Numbered from the stretch's first letter, positions 1 through 6,486 are shown. The stretch is DNA of 7,928 nucleotides from Candidatus Nanopelagicales bacterium (GCA_025455985.1 JALOLM010000083.1:1-7928); one strand, 5' to 3'. Program-made: numbers and translations. Notes: a model not told the origin generated them from the sequence alone.

Positions 1-287
1 AGGATGTCGCAGAACAGGCGGGCCACCGGCATGTCCTCGCCGCGCCACGGCAGGATCTGGAAGCTGGAGGGGTCGGGCTTGGCCAGCATGTCCGATTCCG
101 TCACCCGTGAGAAACCCTCGATGGCCGAGCCGTCGAACCCGATGCCCTCCGCAAAGGCGCCCTCGAGCTCAGCGGGGGCGATCGACACCGATTTCAGAAT
201 CCCCAGCACGTCGGTGAACCACAACCGCACGAACCGGATGTCGCGTTCCTCGATCGTGCGCAGGACGTACTCAGTCTGCTTATCCAT
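1..287 (-). CDS. glnA2: Type I glutamine synthetase, GlnA2 class (N-terminal part, cut by window edge)
   Basis: Only the first 95 codons are present; the gene continues beyond position 1. The visible protein begins MDKQTEYVLRTIEERDIRFV and contains the GS beta-Grasp N-terminal domain, with RLWFTDVLG at residues 21-29 and the FDGSAIEGF signature at 51-59. This closely resembles what I recall of mycobacterial and Streptomyces GlnA2, more than GlnA1. Type I GS enzymes are cytoplasmic dodecamers ligating ammonia to glutamate with ATP; GlnA2-class proteins are not always the main GS, and a Streptomyces homologue has been reported to glutamylate polyamines, so the substrate is open. The C-terminal active site and any adenylylation site lie outside the window. 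The ATG (CAT at 285-287) is supported by an AGGA-type ribosome site about 8 nt upstream. The next gene upstream on the same strand, the sulfatase, is 254 bp away, so glnA2 probably has its own promoter in 288-541. Confidence 0.93.
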   Translation of the reverse strand, partial: MDKQTEYVLRTIEERDIRFVRLWFTDVLGILKSVSIAPAELEGAFAEGIGFDGSAIEGFSRVTESDMLAKPDPSSFQILPWRGEDMPVARLFCDI

Positions 288-428
288 GGCCCCATCCTGC
301 CGCATCGTGGTTGCACTCCCCACCGGCCGTCTGGCGCACGCCAGAGAGGTCCAGCGGCCCGTGGCTGAACCGGCTCTTGACTGCGCAGGGAGTTGTGGGT
401 GGCGCACCGGCGGGCGTTCGTCGCAGCC

Positions 429-505
429 GTGAGAGAACGTGCAAGCGGTGAGAGAACCAACACGTGCGACCGCTAACTTCCTGAACGGTGTCTCACGTCC
501 TGAAC
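429..505. repeat. Two pairs of 19-bp-period direct repeats sharing a GAAC core
   Basis: GTGAGAGAAC occurs exactly twice, at 429-438 and 448-457 (19-bp step). TCCTGAAC occurs exactly twice, at 479-486 and 498-505 (also a 19-bp step). All four units end in GAAC, at 438, 457, 486 and 505. Between the second pair, TCTCAC (491-496) is the inverse of the GTGAGA part of the first pair, and a degenerate TCCTGAC follows at 518-524. The cluster lies in the only non-coding stretch between the sulfatase stop and the glnA2 start, about 140-215 bp upstream of glnA2. Two helical turns between units would place them on one DNA face, which suits either a multimeric regulator or transposase-binding sites at a relict insertion-sequence end. 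No transposase gene or matching second end is visible. The rest of 288-541 shows no gene and no clear TANNNT promoter on the glnA2 strand. Confidence 0.55.
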
Positions 506-541
506 AACGTCTAACCCTCCTGACGGCCGGCTGCTCAGCGG

Positions 542-2446
542 CTAGACCCCGATCCCAGCGTCGATCCCGGGATCACGTTTGCGCAGCCGCGGCGCGAGCC
601 GCTTGGCCTTGCGCTCGTCGCGCAGAATCCCGGCGAGCCGGTTGACGGTGGGAGCGGACGCCGGGTCGACTGCGAGATTGCGCAATTCCGTGGGGTCTTT
701 GGTGAGGTTGTACACCTCGATCTGGTCGGCCACCGCCTGGGTCTTCACGGTGGTGGTGGCCACCTTCTCCCCCGGCTGATCGTCGCGGCCGCTGATGAAC
801 GTCTGGACGTCCTGCACGTTCGGCTGGGACCAGAAGGCGGGATTGTCGAAGTACCTGGAGTACTTCCACTGCTCCAGTGCACCGTCGGGCCCGGTTGCGA
901 GCTGAGCCACAACCGTCTCCAGATGACACGGCTGGATGACCGGTCGGTACATCGTGCCGCGCACTGTGTAGGAATTGGCGCCCCGGGTGGGTTCATCGTC
1001 GGTCATGAAGTACGCCGGGGCCCGATAACTACCGGGTTTGCGCTCACCGAGCAGCAGCGGCGAGAGGTCACGGCCTGGGAACGTCCGCACCTCGGTGTGG
1101 GTGCGCTTCAACCGCTTGCGCAGGGCGGCGATGTCGGCGCCTGCCAGTCCCAGCATCGTCGGCAGTAGGTCGGCATGGGAGGTCAGCGCATCGGTCGCGC
1201 GCGCCTTCGGGAACAGCGCCGGATTGTGGATGATGAAGGGGACCTTGAGCACCTCCTCGTACGCCTGGTGCCATTTCTGGAACAACCCCCCGTGGGCGCC
1301 GAGGAGTTCGCCGTGGTCGGACAGGAACACCACGATCGTGTCGCGTTCGAACCCGCGACCCGCCGCCCGGACCGCTTTGAGCACCTTGCCGATCTGGGCG
1401 TCCACATTGGCCTGGATCTGGTAGTAGTACCGGTGATAGGCCTGGTTGTTCTCAGTCGGCTGGAACGCGTCCTCGTACACCTGGCGGTAACTGGCCTGAG
1501 CCGACGGCTTGCCAGCCAGGTCCTCGTTCGCAGAAGCCGTGTAGCGGTCGTCGAACAGCCGCTTAGGAACGTTCGACCCCTCCAGCTGCTGGGCCAGGTA
1601 GTAGTTGCGCGAGGCCAGGGTCAGGTTCCCCCAGATCGTGATGTCGTGCGGGTTGACGAACGACGTCACCAGCAGCCAGGGCTTGTCCGATGAGCGCAGC
1701 CGTTTGATCTGGGCCACGCCCTGCTGGGCAAAAGCCTTGTCCCGGCCTGCTGCCCGCGGACCCGAGGTCCCCATGTTCAACGGGCTCTGGCCGTGCGGTT
1801 CGGGACCGATCCAGCCGGTGAAACCGAAGGCATCCAGGCGGTCGGCTTCCAGGTAGATCTGCTCGAGGTCCGGGTCCGGTGTCCCATCGCCGGTGTAGCT
1901 CGGCAACGGGTCCTGCGTGCCCGGCTGCAAGAGATCCGCGTGCGAGACGTGCCACTTGCCCTTGTAGAACGTCTCGTAACCGGCCGCACGGAACCAGTGC
2001 CCCATCGTGGGGACCGTGGTCGGGTCCAGCCAGTAGAGGTCCTCGTCCAGAGCGGTCTTGGCCGCCCCATCGGTCTGGGTGACTCCATGCAGCGAGGGGT
2101 ACTGGCCGGTGAAGAACGAGGCCCGGCTCGGTGCGCAGGCGCTGGACATGATGTGGTGATTCTCGAAACTCATCCCACGCCTGCCCAGACTCCTGATGTT
2201 GGGCAGTTCGTCACGTCGCCACGCCCGTAGCGCCGCCGACTCATAGACCGGCGCCGAACGCATCTCGTCGACCACGATGACCAGGAAGTTGGGTCGGCGG
2301 CGCAATCTTCCACGGGGAGTGAACGGACCCGGTTTCGCCGCCTGCGCGGCGGATGTGACGAGAGCTGGGGCGATGCCCACGGCTGCCGTGGCGGCACCCA
2401 GCCCGACCAGCAGATCGCGGCGCGATGGTCCCGAGGGGTCGGACAT
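542..2446 (-). CDS. Tat-exported formylglycine-dependent sulfatase (arylsulfatase A family)
   Basis: A 634-residue protein. The N-terminus carries a twin-arginine signal (SRRDLLVG, residues 8-15), a hydrophobic Ala/Val-rich stretch to about 32 and a likely cleavage site at AQA|A (34-37), so the folded enzyme is probably exported. The sulfatase fold follows: metal motif VVDEMR at 58-63, the CAPSR signature at 104-108 whose Cys104 would be converted to formylglycine, GKWH at 163-166, VNPHD at 264-268, metal-binding SDHGELLGAHG at 376-386, and the C-terminal phrase YNLTKDPTELRNL typical of the family. It should hydrolyse a sulfate (or possibly phosphonate) ester outside the cytoplasm; the substrate cannot be read from sequence. 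Maturation needs a formylglycine-generating enzyme, not encoded here. The start at 2446 has GGAG (2452-2455) 5 nt upstream. It lies divergent from nadE with an 80-bp gap and has no obvious functional link to either neighbour. Confidence 0.93.
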   Translation of the reverse strand: MSDPSGPSRRDLLVGLGAATAAVGIAPALVTSAAQAAKPGPFTPRGRLRRRPNFLVIVVDEMRSAPVYESAALRAWRRDELPNIRSLGRRGMSFENHHIMSSACAPSRASFFTGQYPSLHGVTQTDGAAKTALDEDLYWLDPTTVPTMGHWFRAAGYETFYKGKWHVSHADLLQPGTQDPLPSYTGDGTPDPDLEQIYLEADRLDAFGFTGWIGPEPHGQSPLNMGTSGPRAAGRDKAFAQQGVAQIKRLRSSDKPWLLVTSFVNPHDITIWGNLTLASRNYYLAQQLEGSNVPKRLFDDRYTASANEDLAGKPSAQASYRQVYEDAFQPTENNQAYHRYYYQIQANVDAQIGKVLKAVRAAGRGFERDTIVVFLSDHGELLGAHGGLFQKWHQAYEEVLKVPFIIHNPALFPKARATDALTSHADLLPTMLGLAGADIAALRKRLKRTHTEVRTFPGRDLSPLLLGERKPGSYRAPAYFMTDDEPTRGANSYTVRGTMYRPVIQPCHLETVVAQLATGPDGALEQWKYSRYFDNPAFWSQPNVQDVQTFISGRDDQPGEKVATTTVKTQAVADQIEVYNLTKDPTELRNLAVDPASAPTVNRLAGILRDERKAKRLAPRLRKRDPGIDAGIGV

Positions 2447-2451
2447 GACGT

Positions 2452-2481
2452 CTCCAAGATCGAAATGTCCGACTCACCTTA
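2452..2481 (-). promoter_or_regulatory. Candidate -10 and ribosome binding site of the sulfatase gene
   Basis: On the minus strand TAAGGT (2481-2476) fits the actinobacterial -10 pattern TANNNT, and GGAG (2455-2452) lies 5 nt before the ATG at 2446. A start about 7 nt past the -10 would give a leader of roughly 20 nt, enough to hold the ribosome site. No convincing -35 is seen at 17-18 bp. The -10 is inferred; the ribosome site is well supported. Confidence 0.35.
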
Positions 2482-2512
2482 CCCGCTCGTCCTCAGGCTG
2501 CGTCTCGCGTTT

Positions 2513-2525
2513 GCCACACTGTGGC
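2513..2525. promoter_or_regulatory. Short palindrome abutting the nadE start
   Basis: GCCACA-C-TGTGGC is a perfect 6-bp inverted repeat with a 1-nt centre, ending two bases before the nadE ATG at 2527. No Shine-Dalgarno sequence lies upstream of that ATG, and CACACT (2515-2520) sits where a weak -10 would be for a leaderless transcript. The palindrome could therefore be an operator over the promoter, or chance. It also contains the alternative GTG start at 2521. Confidence 0.25.
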
Positions 2526-2526
2526 C

Positions 2527-4221
2527 ATGGCACAGATCCGGATCGCCCTTGCCCAGGTCAATCCCACAGTTGGCGACCTGCTGGGCAACCGGGCGCTCGT
2601 GGTGGAGGCGACCGCCAAAGCCGCGTCGCGGGGAGCAAGCCTTGTGGCCTTTCCGGAAATGATGCTCACGGGATATCCGATAGAGGACCTGGCGCTGCGT
2701 CCCAGCTTCCAGCGGGCGTGTGAGCATTCGCTGCAGACCCTCGCAGCCGACCTCGACGCCGCCGGACTGGCGGATGTCACGGTAGTGGTCGGGCACCTTG
2801 CGCCAGCCCTGGATCTCGTCGGCGACCGGCGCGGCCACAATGCCGCAGCCGTTCTGCACGGCGGCGAGGTGGTCGCGGACTACGCCAAACACCACCTGCC
2901 CAACTACGGCGTCTTCGACGAGCAGCGCTACTTCCACTCCGGCGTCAAGCCCTGCCGGATCCGGCTCGGCGGGGTCGAGGTGGCCCTGGCGATCTGTGAG
3001 GACATCTGGGTCAGCGCCGGACCCCTGACCGAACTCGCCGGGGCGCCACCGGATGTGCTCCTGGTGATCAACGGCAGCCCGTATGAGCGCAACAAGGACG
3101 ACGTGCGCCTACGTCTGTGTGCCACCAGGGCCCAAGAACTGGGATGCAGCGTGGCGTACGTCAACATGTGGGGAGGCCAGGACGAACTGGTCTTCGACGG
3201 CGACTCGATGATCGTGTCTCCCGACGGCGAGGTCCTGGCGCGGTCGCCCCAATTCGTCGACGACCTGCTGATCGCCGACCTGCACACCGACGAGTCGAGT
3301 GGGCCTGTCGATGTCGTACTGCCCGCCGCCAGTCCCGGCGCGTCCATCTCACCGGTGATCGCAGACCCGCTCAGCGATGCTCGCGAGGTCTACATGGCGC
3401 TGGTCACCGGACTGCGGGACTACGTGCGCAAGAACGGCTTCGGTTCGGTGGTCCTGGGCATGTCCGGCGGCATCGACTCCGCCCTGGTCGCGGCCATCGC
3501 CTGTGACGCGATCGGCAGCGCGAACGTGCACGGCGTGCGCATGCCCAGCGAGTACTCTTCGCAGCACTCGATGAACGATGCCGCCGATTCGGCCAAACTC
3601 ACGGGCATGAATCTGCGGACCATCCCGATCCACGAGATGGTCGAGGCGTTCAACGACAACCTGGGGCTCACCGGGTTGGCAGCGGAGAACCTGCAGGCCA
3701 GGGTCCGCGGGACGATCCTCATGGGTATCAGCAACTCCGAGGGACACCTCACCCTGGCCACCGGAAACAAGAGCGAACTTGCTGTCGGCTACTCCACGAT
3801 CTACGGCGACGCAGTCGGCGGTTTCGCTCCGATCAAAGATGTCCCCAAGACACTGGTCTGGGACATGGCCGTGTGGCGAAACGCCGCCGCCCAGCGATCC
3901 GGGCAGCCCGGACCGATCCCGGTCAACAGCATCGAGAAGCCTCCTTCGGCGGAGCTGCGCCCGGACCAGCTCGACTCCGACTCGCTGCCGGACTACCTCC
4001 TGCTCGACCGGGTCCTGGAGGACTACGTGGGCGCCGACATGGGATCGGCCGAGTTGGCCAGCCGCGGGCACGACCAGGAACTTGTGGCACGCATCGTGCG
4101 TCTCACCGACGCCGCGGAGTGGAAGCGCCGGCAGTACCCGCCGGGCACCAAGATCACTTTCCGGGCGTTCGGCCGGGATAGGCGGCTTCCGATCACAAAT
4201 CGCTGGCGCGAGTCGGATTGA
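2527..4221 (+). CDS. nadE: Glutamine-dependent NAD+ synthetase
   Basis: A 564-residue cytoplasmic enzyme catalysing the last step of NAD biosynthesis: ATP-dependent amidation of deamido-NAD+ with nitrogen from glutamine. Residues 1 to about 260 form a nitrilase-type glutaminase domain whose catalytic triad is visible as Glu44 (AFPEMM), Lys121 (DYAKHH) and Cys157 (LAICEDIW). The synthetase domain carries the PP-loop SGGIDS at 313-318 and the conserved LATGNKSELAVGYSTIYGD segment about 120 residues later. The length fits the shorter two-domain class and is well below the roughly 680 residues of the mycobacterial enzyme. The ATG at 2527 (MAQIRIALAQ) is preferred because family members usually begin this way; a GTG at 2521 would add two residues. 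Neither has a Shine-Dalgarno sequence, so the mRNA may be leaderless. It is transcribed alone, divergent from the sulfatase and convergent with tetR, whose 3' end it overlaps by 29 bp. Confidence 0.96.
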   Translation: MAQIRIALAQVNPTVGDLLGNRALVVEATAKAASRGASLVAFPEMMLTGYPIEDLALRPSFQRACEHSLQTLAADLDAAGLADVTVVVGHLAPALDLVGDRRGHNAAAVLHGGEVVADYAKHHLPNYGVFDEQRYFHSGVKPCRIRLGGVEVALAICEDIWVSAGPLTELAGAPPDVLLVINGSPYERNKDDVRLRLCATRAQELGCSVAYVNMWGGQDELVFDGDSMIVSPDGEVLARSPQFVDDLLIADLHTDESSGPVDVVLPAASPGASISPVIADPLSDAREVYMALVTGLRDYVRKNGFGSVVLGMSGGIDSALVAAIACDAIGSANVHGVRMPSEYSSQHSMNDAADSAKLTGMNLRTIPIHEMVEAFNDNLGLTGLAAENLQARVRGTILMGISNSEGHLTLATGNKSELAVGYSTIYGDAVGGFAPIKDVPKTLVWDMAVWRNAAAQRSGQPGPIPVNSIEKPPSAELRPDQLDSDSLPDYLLLDRVLEDYVGADMGSAELASRGHDQELVARIVRLTDAAEWKRRQYPPGTKITFRAFGRDRRLPITNRWRESD

Positions 4222-4801
4222 TCATTCCGGTCAGGAGCATGTCGACCATCTGCTCCATGTCGGTGTGCTCAGACCGGATGTTCGCGTGCATGCCGGACAT
4301 GATGGCCATCCAGCTCAAAGCCCGCATCGCCGCGTGCAGGTCCAGGTCCTCCCGGAAGAATCCCTCCTCACGGCCGCGCTGGAGAACGGCCTCCAGCGCC
4401 CGCTGGCGGGGAGCCACGACCTTCTTCCCGTAGATCTCCTTGATCGCCGGGGTCTTCTGCATGCCCATTAGCCACGATGGGGTCATCCCGCCCGAATGCA
4501 CTCCGGACAGCCAACCGAGCAACGTGATCAGGGCCTCCCGCACAGGCAGGTCGCTGACGTCCGGCATGTCCTCGTTGACCGCGGCTAGTCCCGCCTCTTC
4601 CATCGCCGCGCGTGAGGGGTAGCGGCGGTAGATCGCCGCTTTGCCCACACCCGCGCGGGAAGCCAACTCGTCCACTGAGAAACCGCCGGGACCACGTTCC
4701 GCCATCAAGACCAGCAGATTCTTCGTGACCGACGCATCAACCCGCGGGTCCCGGGGTCTGCCCCGTCGCTTCTCAGCCGTCGTCTCAGGTCGCTCGCTCA
4801 T
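4193..4801 (-). CDS. TetR-family transcriptional repressor, probable regulator of the adjacent efflux gene
   Basis: A 202-residue protein beginning MSERPETTAEKRRGRPRDPR, a basic N-terminal arm typical of TetR regulators. The helix-turn-helix is at about residues 41-63 (FSVDELASRAGVGKAAIYRRYPS region), followed by an all-helical ligand/dimer domain with no recognisable ligand signature. The ATG at 4801 is chosen over an in-frame ATG at 4855 because it has GGGAG 3 nt upstream and gives the usual TetR length; the longer form would add 18 atypical residues that lie inside the transporter gene. The start overlaps the last 17 nt of the MFS gene, so the two are very probably cotranscribed and translationally coupled. 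Inference: it senses a substrate of the pump and represses the shared promoter through the palindrome at 6442-6456. Its last 29 nt are complementary to the end of nadE. Confidence 0.93.
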   Translation of the reverse strand: MSERPETTAEKRRGRPRDPRVDASVTKNLLVLMAERGPGGFSVDELASRAGVGKAAIYRRYPSRAAMEEAGLAAVNEDMPDVSDLPVREALITLLGWLSGVHSGGMTPSWLMGMQKTPAIKEIYGKKVVAPRQRALEAVLQRGREEGFFREDLDLHAAMRALSWMAIMSGMHANIRSEHTDMEQMVDMLLTGMINPTRASDL

Positions 4802-6410
4802 GTTCTCCCTCACCCTCGAACTCGTCCGGGGGAAGATCCGGATCGATCTCCACATGACCCACGTGTCCGCCCCAGGCAGCGTGCTCGGGCTGGGCGGGCA
4901 AGCGCATTAGAAGCACAACCAGAGCGATCAGGATCAACAGCGCCGAACCAAGCGCAGACAGGTGGAACGCCTGCATGAAGCTGTCCACAGAGGCCGCTTG
5001 GATCGCCTGGGCTTGTTGAGGTTCCAGCACGCCCGCGGCCACGGCCCGACCGGTCGCTTCGTACGCCCCGCCGATCGAGTCGGTGACCGGATCCTGCAAG
5101 GCGGGCGGCAGTTGCGCGATCCCTGCCTTGTCTGCCATGGAGTTGCTGTAAACCACCGCCACCACCGATGACAGCACTGCGATCCCAATAGCAGCGGCAA
5201 CCTGACGAACAGTGTTCTGCACCGCCGAACCCGCCCCGGACTTCTCCGGCGGCGTCGCGAGCGTCATCCGGGTCGTGGACGGTGCGATGACGTTGCCCAA
5301 TCCGAAACCGAGGAAGAACCACGTCACAAGCAGCACCCACGCGGGGCTGGTCGGCTGCAGCAGCGCGATCGAGACGAACACCAGACCCGCCAGGACCAGT
5401 CCGAACGCGATGACCTTGCGCGCACCGAACCGCTCCACCATCTTCGCGCTGCGAGGCGCGGCCAACAGCTGACCGACAGCGACCGGCAGCGTGAACAGAC
5501 CGGCCTCCAGCGGACTGTAGCCGCGCACGAGCTGCATGTAGAAGGCCAGGAACAGCAACGAACCGGTCATCGCTGCGAACGTCAGCGACACCGTGGTCAA
5601 GGAGGCTGAGAAGGACCGGATGCGAAACAACGACATGTCCAGGGATGGGTGGTCGCTGCGCGCCTCCAGCCAGATGAAGGCCACAAGGATCGCCACTCCC
5701 GCGGCGATGGCGCCGGCGACGCCGATGCTGTACCAATCCTGGCTGTCGCCTCCGTGCTGGATGCCGTACACCAGCAGCATCAGCCCGGAGATGCTCATGA
5801 GCAGGCCGATCGGATCCAGCCGCCCGGGGTTCGGGTTCTTCGACTCCGGGACCAGCGCGAGGATGCCGACGATGCCGGCGATCACGATCGGCACGTTGAT
5901 GAGGAACACCGAGCCCCACCAGTAGTGCTCCAGGAGGAACCCCCCGAGCACTGGGCCGATCGCCACGGCGCCACCCACCGCAGCGGCCCAGATCCCGATG
6001 GCCTTCCCGCGTTCGTGCGGAGGGAACACAACGGTGATGATCGCAAGGGTCACGGGCAGCACCGAGGCCCCGCCGATCCCCATCAGACCCCGCGCGATGA
6101 TCAACTGCATGGGGTCCTGGGCGAATGCGCTCAGCGCCGACGCGAGTCCGAATAGGGCCAGGCCGATGACCAGGATCCGCTTGCGGCCATACCGGTCACC
6201 GAGGACACCCCAGGTGAACAACAGTGCCGCGAACACGAGTGTGTAGGAATTGATCGCCCACACGATCTCGTTCTGCGTGGCCTCCAGGTCCTCCTGGATC
6301 GTCTTGATCGCCACATTGAGCACAGTGTTGTCCAGCACGACGACCAGCAGGCTGACCACCAGTACGGTCAGGATCTGCCAGCGACGGGGGTGTCCGGTGG
6401 ATTTGTTCAT
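4785..6410 (-). CDS. DHA2-family (EmrB/QacA-like) MFS multidrug efflux transporter
   Basis: A 541-residue inner-membrane protein, the size expected for the 14-helix DHA2 class of proton-drug antiporters. Seen motifs: the first-helix signature LDNTVLNVA (26-34), motif A GDRYGRKR (71-78) in the loop after helix 2, antiporter motif C GGAVAIGPVLGG (146-157) in helix 5, then FLINVP (169-174). Long hydrophobic segments continue to about residue 515, ending in a hydrophilic tail rich in acidic and His residues (HVGHVEIDPDLPPDEFEGEG). The substrate cannot be named; a drug, dye, fatty acid or endogenous metabolite are all possible. The start at 6410 (MNKSTGHPRR) puts a normal short N-terminus before helix 1; an upstream in-frame start near 6479 is rejected because it would place coding sequence across the promoter. 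The ribosome site is weak. It is first gene of a unit with tetR, divergent from panB. Confidence 0.95.
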   Translation of the reverse strand: MNKSTGHPRRWQILTVLVVSLLVVVLDNTVLNVAIKTIQEDLEATQNEIVWAINSYTLVFAALLFTWGVLGDRYGRKRILVIGLALFGLASALSAFAQDPMQLIIARGLMGIGGASVLPVTLAIITVVFPPHERGKAIGIWAAAVGGAVAIGPVLGGFLLEHYWWGSVFLINVPIVIAGIVGILALVPESKNPNPGRLDPIGLLMSISGLMLLVYGIQHGGDSQDWYSIGVAGAIAAGVAILVAFIWLEARSDHPSLDMSLFRIRSFSASLTTVSLTFAAMTGSLLFLAFYMQLVRGYSPLEAGLFTLPVAVGQLLAAPRSAKMVERFGARKVIAFGLVLAGLVFVSIALLQPTSPAWVLLVTWFFLGFGLGNVIAPSTTRMTLATPPEKSGAGSAVQNTVRQVAAAIGIAVLSSVVAVVYSNSMADKAGIAQLPPALQDPVTDSIGGAYEATGRAVAAGVLEPQQAQAIQAASVDSFMQAFHLSALGSALLILIALVVLLMRLPAQPEHAAWGGHVGHVEIDPDLPPDEFEGEGEHERAT

Positions 6411-6434
6411 CGGGATCGATTCTCGAGCAGCGAC

Positions 6435-6461
6435 TTGCGAAACGGAACAGTTCCGTATCAT
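6435..6461 (+). promoter_or_regulatory. Possible plus-strand promoter toward panB
   Basis: TTGCGA (6435-6440) and TATCAT (6456-6461) resemble -35 and -10 boxes, but the 15-bp spacer is short; CATATG (6459-6464) with an 18-bp spacer is an alternative but poorer -10. If real, the palindrome at 6442-6456 fills the spacer, so the TetR protein would also cover the panB promoter, and the leader would be about 120 nt. No other plus-strand promoter is obvious between 6411 and 6589. Confidence 0.25.
6442..6456. promoter_or_regulatory. Perfect 15-bp palindrome, probable TetR operator
   Basis: ACGGAAC-A-GTTCCGT has perfect 7-bp arms around one base. GGAAC/GTTCC half-sites in a 15-bp dyad are typical of operators for TetR-family dimers. 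It lies 32 bp upstream of the MFS start and directly adjoins the -10 hexamer (6457-6462) on the minus strand, so the predicted transcription start falls inside it. That is the textbook position for repression by occlusion. Assignment to the tetR at 4193-4801 is inference from proximity. Confidence 0.75.
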
Positions 6462-6486
6462 ATGTCGGGGGTGTGACACGTCACAA
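6457..6486 (-). promoter_or_regulatory. Promoter of the MFS-tetR operon
   Basis: On the minus strand, -10 TATGAT (6462-6457) matches TATAAT at 5 of 6 positions, and -35 TTGTGA (6486-6481) matches TTGACA at 4 of 6, with an 18-bp spacer. Transcription would begin near 6450, giving a leader of about 40 nt before the ATG at 6410. The -35 overlaps the palindrome at 6472-6485 and the -10 abuts the palindrome at 6442-6456, so both elements could be under control. Confidence 0.6.
6472..6485. promoter_or_regulatory. Second palindrome overlapping the -35 region
   Basis: TGTGAC-AC-GTCACA has perfect 6-bp arms with a 2-bp centre. It covers the -35 and part of the spacer of the minus-strand promoter and would lie early in a panB leader on the other strand. 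It resembles a CRP half-site pair (TGTGA...TCACA), but the gap is 4 bp, not the canonical 6, so a CRP site is not claimed. It differs in sequence from the 6442-6456 operator, suggesting a different regulator if functional. Confidence 0.4.

Noticed and set aside
4..432. 142-codon plus-strand open frame at the left edge
   Set aside because: The minus strand encodes the unmistakable GlnA2 N-terminus, and the frame beyond 287 has no recognisable content or ribosome site.
429..524. GlnR boxes upstream of glnA2
   Set aside because: The GlnR pattern GTNAC-n6-GNAAC with 22-bp repeats does not fit; the units here are spaced 19 bp and lack the GTNAC half.
1175..1693. 172-codon plus-strand open frame inside the sulfatase gene
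   Set aside because: It is antisense to the sulfatase and shows no domain, only Val/Arg-rich low-information sequence expected from reverse reading of GC-rich codons.
3349..4071. Long open frame (240 codons) on the minus strand inside nadE
   Set aside because: It is fully antisense to nadE, whose family motifs are intact throughout. Antisense open frames of this length are common in high-GC coding DNA.
6411..6479. Extended MFS start near 6479
   Set aside because: It would place 23 polar, unusual residues before helix 1 and run across the -10 and palindromic operator; the ATG at 6410 gives a normal N-terminus.
6472..6485. CRP/FNR-type site
   Set aside because: TGTGA and TCACA are separated by 4 bp, while the CRP consensus requires 6; kept only as an unassigned palindrome.
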